A DNA stretch of 45,676 nucleotides from the IMG/VR virus record IMGVR_UViG_3300033064_002947, positions 1-45,676 of that record. One strand, written 5' to 3'. Every line of letters starts with the position of its first letter. The first letter of the stretch is position 1. Positions 25,311 to 32,081 of this stretch are shown here, piece after piece. The notes under the pieces are model-generated. The model did no database searches. It was not told where the DNA came from and was given only the letters and a program-made list of their open reading frames with translations. Position numbers and translations under genes: made by a program. Source of the DNA: a virus.

Positions 25311-26552
25311 ATGACTGATAGATTATATCCGAAGGGCGCAAAACCACCCTGGGCTCACACGGACCGGGGCGTGCACCTGCTCCCAGCGGCATATCACGGG
25401 ACTTGGATGAAGCGGGCGAGCTACTGGATCGAACTGTTGGTCTCGATGCACATGAGCTGGGTTGTAATCATCACGGATGGGGACAGCGTGCACGAGCGGT
25501 GCCAGACAGACGCATACGGAATGATCTCACCACTAGAGCTGCTACTAAACCACCAAATCACGCCCATTGTAAGGGACGGAACGGATCTGTTCCCCAACCC
25601 GTTCACGAATATGGAGTGTGTGTCCAGGGCAGCAGCTCTTTATCAATCCTATGACATGAAGCCAATGTGGCTCTATGCCAATGAGCCATTCGATTCTAGG
25701 GAATACGACGAACGATGGCTCAAGAACCATCCCATGCCCGACGCCAATGATCCAGAAGACTTTGCGTTCGTGATGGACAAATGTCAGGAAAGGGCCTCGC
25801 GGGTCATCGAGAACGGCGGGATAGCTGGATTCCCGGATGGACCTTGCTATCCGCAAAACCCGTTCGATCACCTGGACAAGAATCAATGGGAGGCCGGGCA
25901 GTGCGTCTACGCTGCCCATAATTATGGGAAGGGGCGTCCGGTAGATTACCCCTACGACTCGGTGACACGGATGGGAACGCCACTGACCGAACAGGAATAC
26001 CGGAACGCCCTGGATGACTTCTGGAATGATCCCAAGTTCCGGGATTATAAGCTGGAGGCGATTAACGCGAAAAGAGCGGAATGGAAACAGCCTGGACTGA
26101 CCGCTATCCAGGATGATACTTGCTGGCGCGGCTGGGAGAAGACATTATGGTATGCTGAGCAGGCTGAATTTCCAGTCCCTCCTCTCATACTTACTGAAGG
26201 TGGTTGGTGCCCGAGGGACAGAGCCGGGACGGGACCGAACACCGACATCCGCTGGCCAAACACCACACCGAAGATGGTCGGCAAGAAGATGCTGGAAATG
26301 TTCGGCGAAGGGCCGTTTATCGCTCAATGCCCTTGGATCTTGGCAGACGATGCGATGGTCCCAGGCGGATACGTCGGTTGGCCCTACGACGCATGGGTCG
26401 GTTGGGCATACTCAGACGTGATTGACCAGGATACCGGGGAGCCCTACGGGCCAGAGAAACCAGTCGTCTGGATGCTACAGGAACAGGATTGCCCCTGGAC
26501 CAATGTCATCCAATCCTTCGAGAGAATACTTGACGCCTGGTCGATGTTGTGA
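25311..26552 (+). CDS. Glycoside hydrolase-like TIM-barrel protein
   Basis: A 413-residue protein resembling the N-terminal barrel of the endolysin in motif layout. YANEP (Glu125) would be the acid/base and LILTEGGWCP (Glu296) the nucleophile of a GH-A-like enzyme. VVIITDGDS and ITPIVRDG look like barrel strands. It has no signal peptide or cell-wall-binding repeat. It could be a second peptidoglycan or capsule hydrolase or a non-catalytic barrel. The gene ends the late region, 64 bases before the hairpin terminator. Confidence 0.65.
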   Translation: MTDRLYPKGAKPPWAHTDRGVHLLPAAYHGTWMKRASYWIELLVSMHMSWVVIITDGDSVHERCQTDAYGMISPLELLLNHQITPIVRDGTDLFPNPFTNMECVSRAAALYQSYDMKPMWLYANEPFDSREYDERWLKNHPMPDANDPEDFAFVMDKCQERASRVIENGGIAGFPDGPCYPQNPFDHLDKNQWEAGQCVYAAHNYGKGRPVDYPYDSVTRMGTPLTEQEYRNALDDFWNDPKFRDYKLEAINAKRAEWKQPGLTAIQDDTCWRGWEKTLWYAEQAEFPVPPLILTEGGWCPRDRAGTGPNTDIRWPNTTPKMVGKKMLEMFGEGPFIAQCPWILADDAMVPGGYVGWPYDAWVGWAYSDVIDQDTGEPYGPEKPVVWMLQEQDCPWTNVIQSFERILDAWSML

Positions 26553-26558
26553 TATAAT
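26530..26558 (+). promoter_or_regulatory. Sigma70-like promoter at the end of the late operon
   Basis: TTGACG (26530-26535), exactly 17 bases, TATAAT (26553-26558). The -35 lies in the last codons of the barrel gene and the -10 just after its stop. No open frame follows; a hairpin terminator is about 60 bases downstream. Confidence 0.55.
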
Positions 26559-26564
26559 ATTGAC

Positions 26565-26648
26565 ACTCCTTTCTCCCGTAGGGGCGCGCACGGGCGAGAA
26601 TCGCGCCCAAAAAGTAAAGACCTCGGACTGAAATCCGAGGTCTTTGCC
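26565..26648 (+). ncRNA. Putative small non-coding RNA (about 80 nt)
   Basis: The segment between a near-consensus promoter and an intrinsic terminator contains no start codon with a ribosome site. It has one hairpin with a perfect 7-bp GC stem (GGGCGCG 26582-26588 with CGCGCCC 26602-26608), then AAAAAG and the terminator stem. Alternatively it is only the 3-prime untranslated end of the late mRNA. Transcription from its own promoter is inferred. Confidence 0.4.
26616..26645. terminator. Bidirectional intrinsic terminator between convergent operons
   Basis: A perfect 12-bp stem (AAAGACCTCGGA 26616-26627 with TCCGAGGTCTTT 26634-26645) and a 6-base loop. A-run and T-run flank it on both strands, so it can stop rightward late and leftward early transcription. 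It sits exactly at the strand switch. Confidence 0.9.
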
Positions 26649-26654
26649 TTTACT

Positions 26655-26927
26655 TCACCAGGTTATATCCACAACGCTTGTGGTCACATCCTGCTCTTTA
26701 AGTAGTGCGCGCAATCGCACAACACATTTATCGCACAGATCACTTACCCCCCAGCCCGTTTTATTCCCACCGTCGGGATACGATGACCCCGTGGTAAATT
26801 CCAGACGAAAGTTTCGTTCATTATAGCCACGCGGACTTTCCATTGACACTCCGCACCAATCACAAGTAATAGAGACAAGCTTCTCAACTACACGAGTGAT
26901 GGTTTCTTCTTTGTACTTACAGGTCAT
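26655..26927 (-). CDS. Small zinc-binding protein
   Basis: A 90-residue protein from ATG 26927, which has AAAGGAGG six bases upstream; longer starts lie on the far side of a hairpin and are less likely. It has two cysteine pairs (CDWCG near residue 24 and CDKC near residue 65), a treble-clef-like arrangement. It is the last gene of the leftward operon, ending just before the terminator. Function unknown. Confidence 0.7.
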   Translation of the reverse strand: MTCKYKEETITRVVEKLVSITCDWCGVSMESPRGYNERNFRLEFTTGSSYPDGGNKTGWGVSDLCDKCVVRLRALLKEQDVTTSVVDITW

Positions 26928-26946
26928 CTTTTTCCTCCTTTGTTGA

Positions 26947-26973
26947 AGGCCCCAGGCCATTGACCTGGGGCCT
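26947..26973. other. 10-bp perfect stem-loop
   Basis: AGGCCCCAGG (26947-26956) pairs with CCTGGGGCCT (26964-26973) around a 7-base loop. On the leftward transcript it ends about 10 bases before the AGGAGG site of the zinc-binding protein. It lacks a U-run, so it may be an RNA processing or stability element rather than a terminator. Confidence 0.6.
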
Positions 26974-27008
26974 CCCCTACCATCTGTGAGAACGCTCAAA
27001 CACTCCTT

Positions 27009-27101
27009 TCAGGCATCCTTCAGGACGAGAAGGACAAGCCCAATTCAGACCGCCGCGCTGACCACGACGATCTCCAGAAGGTTGAGGATGTCAGCGTACA
27101 C
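27009..27101 (-). pseudogene. Small membrane peptide split by an in-frame TGA
   Basis: From GTG 27101 the frame reads MYADILNLLEIVVVSAAV, then TGA, then IGLVLLVLKDA and a second TGA. The hydrophobic pattern continues cleanly across the first TGA, as if it replaced a Trp codon. It overlaps another weak frame (27020-27202), so which is translated is uncertain. Confidence 0.3.
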
Positions 27102-27202
27102 CGGCTCTGGATTGCGCCTGGCTTGTAATCTATCCCTAGTACCCAGGCAATCTCCCTTTTTGCCAGCGCCAATATCACCATTCGCTGCTGGTCAGTTATC
27201 AT
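27020..27202 (-). CDS. Possible small protein (60 aa)
   Basis: Starts at ATG 27202 (or 27205) immediately after GGGAGGGG, overlapping the end of the 24-residue gene. The first half (ITDQQRMVILALAKREIAW) looks protein-like with a helix; the second half is Ser/Arg-rich and less convincing. Function unknown. Confidence 0.4.
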   Translation of the reverse strand: MITDQQRMVILALAKREIAWVLGIDYKPGAIQSRCTLTSSTFWRSSWSARRSELGLSFSS

Positions 27203-27266
27203 CATCCCCTCCCAGATATTCCAGAATCACGTCCCATGCCGCATCGCAGCCGTAGCAGCTATTCAT
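27192..27266 (-). CDS. Micro-protein (24 aa)
   Basis: ATG 27266 lies in an ATGA overlap with the stop of the HNH gene, with GAGGG 8 bases upstream. The peptide begins MNSCYGCDAAWDVILEYL and ends GGDDDN; its C-x-x-C could bind a metal. Tight overlap at both ends supports translation. Confidence 0.45.
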   Translation of the reverse strand: MNSCYGCDAAWDVILEYLGGDDDN

Positions 27267-27877
27267 GATACGCCCTCAGTTAGCGCCCTTTCCACTGACC
27301 AGCCTCGATGCAATCTGTGCCATAGGGTGCTGTATTTCATTGCCAGTCCTTCTGCCCACTCAGCGATAGATTTTGTCTGCCCTGCATACGTCAGCAAGGC
27401 GTTATTGCTTTTGTTATGGCCCTGTTCACACCGCGTCGCCCAACGACAGTTTTCTTTGCAGTAGCTCCCATCATTGTCGATACGATCAAGGCTGTATTCT
27501 AACGTAGGCCGTTCACCCATATCTGCGAAAAATCCCTCAAATGATAGCCAGCTTTTCGACACGGTTATTCCTCGCCCCCCATAGCGATCATAAGCGGGGT
27601 TGCTGGGATTCATCGTGCGGCCCTTCATGCTGCACCAACTATTATATTCCGGCGTGCCATGCCCTCCGTGGGTAGTTGCATTGTCAGTGGCTACCTCAAC
27701 TTTCAGACAGCCGCATGAACGCGTATGACCACTCTTCAGATGGTCAGTGCGTACTTCTGTCTCTTCCCCGCAATCGCACCGACATCTCCAAATGCGTTCC
27801 CCTTTTTTAGTCTTCCCCACATCCTCAATCCCTGCTAGCCTGCCGAATCGCTTCCCTGCCAAATCCAGCCTACTCAT
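27263..27877 (-). CDS. HNH homing endonuclease
   Basis: A 204-residue relative of the gene at 24682. It has the same zinc ribbon (CRCDCG, SCGC), YNSWCSMKGR helix, nuclease core (SLDRIDNDGSY, CRWATR) and a C-terminal helix-turn-helix-like repeat (SIAEWAEGLAMKYSTLWHR). ATG 27877 follows AGGAGGTAACG. Unlike the other HEGs it is read with its neighbours and is coupled to them by short overlaps, so it probably has no promoter of its own. Confidence 0.9.
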   Translation of the reverse strand: MSRLDLAGKRFGRLAGIEDVGKTKKGERIWRCRCDCGEETEVRTDHLKSGHTRSCGCLKVEVATDNATTHGGHGTPEYNSWCSMKGRTMNPSNPAYDRYGGRGITVSKSWLSFEGFFADMGERPTLEYSLDRIDNDGSYCKENCRWATRCEQGHNKSNNALLTYAGQTKSIAEWAEGLAMKYSTLWHRLHRGWSVERALTEGVS

Positions 27878-28175
27878 CGTTACCTCCTGTCGCTCCTATT
27901 TCGCACAGCGCCTCATCAACTGAGTGCCATATGTTTACCTTGGCCGCCGCGCCAAACCGTTCATGCCATCGTTTCTCATCAGGCGTTAGTTCCCATCGTG
28001 AAGGCGGCTTGCTTCCATCCTTGATTTCTGCCACGTACCAGCATCCCCTGAACGCAACCAGTGCGTCAGGACATCCCCTCCCAATCATATGAAGCGGTTG
28101 TACCTTCGCGCCCACCGCCCTCAGGGCCTTGACAATAGCAGGTTGGTTAGCGTCAACTCTAGCAGCTTGCCTCAT
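27870..28175 (-). CDS. VRR-NUC-type PD-(D/E)XK nuclease
   Basis: A 101-residue nuclease from ATG 28175 (GAGAGG upstream). It starts with the conserved RVDANQPAIVKALRAVGA and has the active site GCPDALV (Asp37) and VAEIKDG (Glu50, Lys52). Such small phage nucleases are Holliday-junction-resolvase-like and act in recombination or packaging-related DNA repair. The frame is open upstream to ATG 28253, coupled by ATGA to the previous gene. In a different frame the 28176-28250 stretch reads as a hydrophobic peptide ending in TAATG. Confidence 0.8.
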   Translation of the reverse strand: MRQAARVDANQPAIVKALRAVGAKVQPLHMIGRGCPDALVAFRGCWYVAEIKDGSKPPSRWELTPDEKRWHERFGAAAKVNIWHSVDEALCEIGATGGNDE

Positions 28176-28249
28176 TATTTGCCTCTCGCCCAAAGAACAA
28201 TGATCATCACCACCACGCACAGCAGCGCAGTGGTAGCGGTCAGACGCGG

Positions 28250-28546
28250 TCATTGGCGGTCTACCTCAGTTGCGTGATGTTCAGCAACAATGTCCGTTTC
28301 GAGAGTAAACTGTTTTGGGTTATTGTAATCCGGGACAGGTAAGGCTTGGACTACGATGACCTCATAGGCGGCTACCTTGTAATCATAGTCGGCAAAGACC
28401 TCGTCGGCCCACCGTTCGGCAGCTTCTTTTGCGTCACGGGCATAGATGCGTCGGCCTTCGGTGCCATGCTCATACTCCTCACGTTCTCTCCATTGGTCTT
28501 CGTCCCAGACATACCACATGGTCTCATTTTCATTCAATCTGTCCAC
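28250..28546 (-). CDS. Hypothetical acidic protein (98 aa)
   Basis: GTG 28546 is chosen because GGGGAGG lies 7 bases upstream; the frame is open further without a good site. The protein begins MDRLNENETMWYVWDEDQW and contains DAKEAAERWADEVFADYDYKVA, which recalls small phage proteins with a DxxAAxxWA helix. Function unknown. Confidence 0.6.
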   Translation of the reverse strand: MDRLNENETMWYVWDEDQWREREEYEHGTEGRRIYARDAKEAAERWADEVFADYDYKVAAYEVIVVQALPVPDYNNPKQFTLETDIVAEHHATEVDRQ

Positions 28547-28598
28547 GAATCGCCTCCCCGTCGACACGTTTTCGGGACGTGTCCAGCGCGTCGACGCG

Positions 28599-28944
28599 TC
28601 AGTGCGGGGCATCGTTGGCCTCACTGATGGCGGCTTGCGCTATCTCTATCATTTCTTCACACTCATAACAAGCGGCAGAGGTACAGAATGGGGCATCAGT
28701 CGTGCCTGTCTCATGCTCTGCAATTTGCTGGAGTGCTGCCCGTAGTGGTTCCCACCGCTCCCGCTGCGGTGGCGGCTCTCTGTGCCCATCTTGCACCCTC
28801 GTGCCAACCTTGAATGGCCAGCACGAATGCCTTTTCGGGCATTTCGTAGCCGAACTCAGCACACATAATCCGCATTGTAGCTGCCCATCCCTTCGATGCG
28901 GCTTCTGCTCCCCACAAGACAAGCGGGTATTTTCCCTCACTCAT
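28599..28944 (-). pseudogene. Frameshifted member of the small tandem family
   Basis: The first part (from ATG 28944, MSEGKYPLVLWG...) ends out of frame at 28711; the remainder (ERWEPLRAALQQIAEH... to 28599) continues in another frame. At the junction near 28765, its DNA lacks 5 bases that the paralogue at 28937-29302 has (ACAGCAGAGCGGGAGCGG in the paralogue). A single 5-base loss explains the split. Sequencing error or recoding are less likely alternatives. Confidence 0.6.
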
Positions 28945-29302
28945 CGTCGGCCTTCCTATTCTTCCGATAAGCCTCCCATTCTTCATCACAGGAGAAGTCT
29001 AGCCTGCCTGGTTCAGCAGTTATATCGTCGGCCTCCTTGATGGTCTTGATAACATACTGGGCAGAGTAAATAGCGCCCTGCCATTCGTCCGGACTCCGAC
29101 TTGCACTTTTGGATACCCCACTATGCAGCCAAACAAGCCACTGTAGCGCATCCAGGCACGGCCGCCACCGCTCCCGCTCTGCTGTGGTGGCAATCTCTAG
29201 CCCGCCCGCGAATGCTATTCGCGCTGCTTTCATTTCTGGTTCATTCCAGAGCACATAGTCAGAGCGCTGGTCATTCAACCAGTCTTGAAATGCCTCACTC
29301 AT
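28937..29302 (-). CDS. Small tandem-family protein (121 aa)
   Basis: From ATG 29302, preceded by AAGGAGG. Begins MSEAFQDWLNDQRSDYV and carries the shared AERERWRPCLDALQWL helix found in its neighbours. Ends in KADDE, whose codons overlap the start of the next family member. Phage proteins with this A-E-R-x-R-W/I helix are common but uncharacterised. Confidence 0.65.
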   Translation of the reverse strand: MSEAFQDWLNDQRSDYVLWNEPEMKAARIAFAGGLEIATTAERERWRPCLDALQWLVWLHSGVSKSASRSPDEWQGAIYSAQYVIKTIKEADDITAEPGRLDFSCDEEWEAYRKNRKADDE

Positions 29303-29564
29303 CGTCGGCCTCCTTAATGACATCAGCCGCCAGGCGCTTCCATTCTTCAACAATTTCTTGAACTATATCTGGGTCAATGTGTTCCCATTCTTGCCCCAAA
29401 CCTCGCCTACCCGTCAGGTCGCTGATGATGGCCTGGACAATTGCTGGCACTTTGGCGATTATACGATCCCGCTCCGCTGCGGCGGTTTGTTTTGCACCAT
29501 CCTTCCAACCGTCCTGATACCCACGATCGTATTCGTTGTTGAGTGGTCCACCATCAAATGTCAT
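29295..29564 (-). CDS. Small tandem-family protein (89 aa)
   Basis: From ATG 29564 after GGGAGA; its ATG overlaps the stop of the DUF5131 gene. Contains DRGYQDGWKDGAKQ and AAAERDRIIAKVPAIV, related to the helix in the next two genes, and ends in KEADDE with the start of the next gene embedded. Function unknown. Confidence 0.65.
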   Translation of the reverse strand: MTFDGGPLNNEYDRGYQDGWKDGAKQTAAAERDRIIAKVPAIVQAIISDLTGRRGLGQEWEHIDPDIVQEIVEEWKRLAADVIKEADDE

Positions 29565-30436
29565 CGTTGGTCTCCCTGCCTCTGCTGCTCTACGTCCGGA
29601 TACTCCCTCACCTGCAGCACTGGATCCCACTCGGCGGGGTCGTGGCTCACTTTGCCGTTGACCTCGATTTGCTTCACGAACACGGGCACACCAGCGGCAT
29701 CGCCCTGGCTTACCAGGTCAATGGCCCATTCCAATTCCATCGGGCGGCGGTTGGGGCCGGATTCGCAGCCTATGATGATCCAATCGAGCCCTCGCTTTTC
29801 AGCGGCCTCAATGTTTTCCCATTGCTCTGTATCACAACAATCGCAATACGTACTTGTATGCTGCCAGTCATGGCAATCAGGACACCGCCATTGAGCTATG
29901 AATTGCTCAATCTCTATCGGTCCAATCATCGGCTCCATGCTCACGAATCGCACGGCAGCGGGTGTGCGCAGTAGCTCAGGCAGCATCCGGTCGGCGTCGG
30001 CCTGGGTGCTGACGCTGACGCCGAACTGAATGTGCTCAGGCCACCAGAGACGTGCCCCGCGTCGCCTTACATCATAGTCCAGATACTCAAGTATCCGCCG
30101 TGGGCGCTTCGTCAATATTTGATACGTATGCTGGTTGGCGATTCGCATGTGGGTGATGACCCGATCCACGAACCCAAGCGGCACATCCTCATGGAACAGA
30201 TCACCCATCGAACATACGAACACCCGGCACGGTTTCTTCCACCCCAACGGCTGGTTCAGCCTGTCAGGGTGGAGCTTCACCTCGAAGTGGTTGGGGGGTG
30301 ATTTACGATCCCACTGTTTCCAGAAACGGCGGCATAGAGTTTCAGCATAGCAGTGAGTACATCCAGTGGCAATCTTTGTACAGCCCGTTACAGGATTCCA
30401 GGTTTTTTCGGCCCATTCTATTTTTGTTGTTCCCAT
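29561..30436 (-). CDS. Phage Gp37/Gp68 family protein (DUF5131)
   Basis: A 291-residue protein from ATG 30436 (AAGGAG upstream). It begins MGTTKIEWAEKTWNPVTGC, followed by the cysteine cluster C19-x6-C26-x2-C29. Later motifs VFVCSMGDLFHE, LTKRPRRI, FVSMEPMIGP and IIIGCESGPN are hallmarks of this family, which resembles radical-SAM barrels but whose reaction is unknown. Two extra Cys pairs (CPDCHDW, CDCCD) form an inserted zinc knuckle. A truncated relative lies upstream at 31036. Confidence 0.85.
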   Translation of the reverse strand: MGTTKIEWAEKTWNPVTGCTKIATGCTHCYAETLCRRFWKQWDRKSPPNHFEVKLHPDRLNQPLGWKKPCRVFVCSMGDLFHEDVPLGFVDRVITHMRIANQHTYQILTKRPRRILEYLDYDVRRRGARLWWPEHIQFGVSVSTQADADRMLPELLRTPAAVRFVSMEPMIGPIEIEQFIAQWRCPDCHDWQHTSTYCDCCDTEQWENIEAAEKRGLDWIIIGCESGPNRRPMELEWAIDLVSQGDAAGVPVFVKQIEVNGKVSHDPAEWDPVLQVREYPDVEQQRQGDQR

Positions 30437-30450
30437 TCGGTCTCCTTGAC

Positions 30451-30479
30451 TTGACAAGTCTGTGTTAATGTAGTATCAT
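30451..30479 (+). promoter_or_regulatory. Sigma70-like promoter for the LAGLIDADG gene
   Basis: TTGACA (30451-30456), 17 bases, TATCAT (30474-30479), pointing right. The endonuclease ATG is 30 bases further on. The -35 is perfect and the -10 matches 5 of 6. Confidence 0.7.
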
Positions 30480-30508
30480 ATCATCCATCATCGTGGGGGT
30501 AAAATATC

Positions 30509-31069
30509 ATGTATGGCAAGACAGGATTTAAAACTAAGCAGGATTATGACAGAGCGTGCTATCAGCGCAAAAAGGCAATACGAAATGCCGAAAAGCCACC
30601 AGATCCCATTACGTTGTTGACTGATATTGAGCTTGCATATATCGCAGGTCTTGTAGATGGTGAGGGCTCTATCCATGCTACGAGAAAAGAAACCAAAGGG
30701 ACATATTATCCTTTTCTGTGTATTACAATGACTCATCAAGGAGTGGTCGAATGGCTTGCTGAAAAAGTTGGCAATAAGGCTGTTTATGTTGCAGCGCCAG
30801 AACGTCACAAACTTGCTCGTAAGCCAGCATATAGCTTTAGGCTGCAAGGTAGACGCGCCAAGCTTCTTTGCCAAGGATTGATGCCCTATCTTAAAGTTAA
30901 ATACTACCATGCTAATATACTTCTCCGTTGGCCTTGTGATGTCAGAATTGGGCCTGGTATCACAATAGATCAAACAGGCATTATTCCTATCCGAGAGAAT
31001 TTGGCAGCAGAATTGCGGAAACTAAATGGTTATCGTTATAATAAACGCCTTGGCTTACCAGAGAAATGA
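30509..31069 (+). CDS. LAGLIDADG homing endonuclease (single motif)
   Basis: A 186-residue protein read against the surrounding operon. It has one LAGLIDADG motif (AYIAGLVDGEGS, residues 43-54), so it should act as a homodimer. Downstream features YPFLCITMTHQGVVEWLAE and YYHANILLRWP fit the family. It interrupts a second DUF5131 gene whose first 36 codons remain to its right. GGGGGT lies upstream of the ATG and a near-consensus promoter precedes it. Confidence 0.9.
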   Translation: MYGKTGFKTKQDYDRACYQRKKAIRNAEKPPDPITLLTDIELAYIAGLVDGEGSIHATRKETKGTYYPFLCITMTHQGVVEWLAEKVGNKAVYVAAPERHKLARKPAYSFRLQGRRAKLLCQGLMPYLKVKYYHANILLRWPCDVRIGPGITIDQTGIIPIRENLAAELRKLNGYRYNKRLGLPEK

Positions 31070-31179
31070 TCTACCATCGCCAGGTGCCAGCAATTCGCGC
31101 AACCTGCCCCGACTGGCGTGCAGCGCATGGCGATGGGATTCCAGCTCAGGTCAAGGTAAGATATTTTGGTCTTGTTCAC
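31036..31179 (-). pseudogene. DUF5131 gene truncated by the LAGLIDADG insertion
   Basis: GTG 31179 overlaps the previous stop and follows GGAGGTG. The 47-codon frame gives the DUF5131 N-terminus, SYLDLSWNPIAMRC and the cluster C-x6-C-x2-C (CTPVGAGCANC), then runs into the endonuclease gene after about 36 codons and stops. The rest of the gene is missing; the intact DUF5131 gene beyond the endonuclease is a different subtype. No protein function is expected from the stub. Confidence 0.75.
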
Positions 31180-31364
31180 TGACACACCTCCACTGCCAGC
31201 GCCCGACACCGCGCCTGGCATTTCTCACTGCAGAACCACGTCGCGGCCTCGACATCCACGCAGTTGCGGTACACGGTGCTTATGCAGGTCCCTTCCGTTT
31301 GGCTCGGCTCGTAGCAACTGCAGACCAGGAGAAGGATCAAGAGCAGGATTATCAATCTGTACAT
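31176..31364 (-). CDS. Small lipoprotein
   Basis: 62 residues from ATG 31364 after GGAGGA. A hydrophobic signal (LIILLLILLLVCSC) ends in a lipobox-like LLVC/VCSC, so Cys17 or Cys19 could be lipid-modified. The mature part has six cysteines (CISTVYRNC, WFCSEKCQARC). Phage lipoproteins of this size include superinfection-exclusion proteins and Rz1-like lysis proteins. No specific family is evident. Confidence 0.65.
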   Translation of the reverse strand: MYRLIILLLILLLVCSCYEPSQTEGTCISTVYRNCVDVEAATWFCSEKCQARCRALAVEVCQ

Positions 31365-31579
31365 AGTACATTCCTCCAATCCCCTATCATCAATACATTC
31401 TTAGCTTCAAACTCCAATTGCTGACGAAATTGCCTAATGTATGATTCGACATCATCCCTGGATAAGAGCACAAGTTGTTCATTTTCCAAATAGCAATTGT
31501 GGCACTGTAGCCTAGCAATTTGTAGTGCTAGATCAAAAATCTTTTGCTTGGCACATTCTATCTCTGTCATCGTCCGCAT
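31352..31579 (-). CDS. Hypothetical protein (75 aa)
   Basis: ATG 31579 follows GGAGGG. Begins MRTMTEIECAKQKIFDL; mostly helical with a C-x-x-C (CHNC) and a coiled-coil segment (YIRQFRQQLEFEAKN). Function unknown. It overlaps the lipoprotein start by 13 bases. Confidence 0.6.
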   Translation of the reverse strand: MRTMTEIECAKQKIFDLALQIARLQCHNCYLENEQLVLLSRDDVESYIRQFRQQLEFEAKNVLMIGDWRNVLCTD

Positions 31580-31602
31580 GCGTTATCCCTCCAGCACAGC
31601 AC

Positions 31603-31686
31603 TCAAGGAATGAAGTTGTAAGGTGGGCTGTCCGGTTTGGTCACGTACTCGGGTTGATCATTGACCGAATATCCTACTAGGGACAT
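31603..31686 (-). CDS. Possible micro-protein (27 aa)
   Basis: Starts at ATG 31686 inside the end of the next micro-frame. The peptide begins MSLVGYSVNDQPEYV and ends with NFIP. No strong ribosome site; overlap suggests coupling. The same DNA can fold into the pseudoknot-like structure listed separately, so coding is uncertain. Confidence 0.3.
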   Translation of the reverse strand: MSLVGYSVNDQPEYVTKPDSPPYNFIP

Positions 31687-31705
31687 TTAACCCGATGGAC
31701 CCACC
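31622..31705. ncRNA. Compact pseudoknot-like RNA candidate
   Basis: Three helices fit together. Outer: GGTGGG (31622-31627) with CCCACC (31700-31705), extended by TCC (31631-31633) with GGA (31697-31699). Second: TTTGGTCA (31636-31643) with TGACCGAA (31662-31669). Third: TCGGGTT (31649-31655) with AACCCGA (31689-31695). The second and third interlock as an H-type pseudoknot closed by the outer stem. One pair is G-U on the plus strand but A-C on the minus strand, favouring the plus strand. Identity unknown. Confidence 0.4.
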
Positions 31706-31745
31706 CTACTGCCGCCCTGCCGTCGAGCCACTGTATCTCAGGCAT
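31677..31745 (-). CDS. Possible micro-protein (22 aa)
   Basis: ATG 31745 opens a frame starting MPEIQWLDGRAAVGW whose stop overlaps the ATG of the following micro-frame. No clear ribosome site. The preceding stretch 31746-31853 has nothing else I can support. Confidence 0.3.
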   Translation of the reverse strand: MPEIQWLDGRAAVGWVHRVKCP

Positions 31746-31853
31746 TGCGTGGCCCAGTGATGAGGGTTCCTAGCAAAGCTCCTGGTCTCTAGTTTGGATA
31801 CCACTTGCCTCTCATCGCGCCATATTATTTGTCACGAACAGGGCAGCTTCTTT

Positions 31854-32066
31854 TCAATCAAATCTAGCGTTTGTGAAATCACAATTGGTCAGTTTTGCAT
31901 TCTTCAGATTGGCACCACGCAGGTCCGCATTGACAAAAGATGAACCCGTAAAATCTCCATTCTCCAAGACGGCCTCTCTCATGTCAGCCTGGTCAAAACA
32001 GGCATTATGATACACAACACCCTTCAAGTTGATCCTTCTCATATCTGCGCTAACAAAATTAATCAC
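31854..32066 (-). CDS. Pentapeptide-repeat protein
   Basis: 70 residues from GTG 32066 (AAGGAG 8 bases upstream). It consists of A(D/N)LxX repeats: SADMRRINL, DQADMREAVL, NADLRGANL, NAKLTNCDF. These fold into a right-handed four-sided beta-helix that can mimic DNA; longer ones inhibit gyrase. At 70 residues it forms about three coils, short for a gyrase inhibitor. A TTGCAA double site lies just upstream. Confidence 0.8.
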   Translation of the reverse strand: MINFVSADMRRINLKGVVYHNACFDQADMREAVLENGDFTGSSFVNADLRGANLKNAKLTNCDFTNARFD

Positions 32067-32081
32067 TTTTCATTCTCCTTT

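Noticed and set aside
27020-27255. Rightward 89-codon frame at 26986-27255
   Set aside because: Antisense to several coupled leftward frames, no ribosome site, low-complexity Ser/Pro composition.
31622-31705. tRNA gene
   Set aside because: An acceptor-like outer stem exists, but there is no T-arm (no GGTTCGA-type loop) and the inner helices interlock, unlike a cloverleaf.
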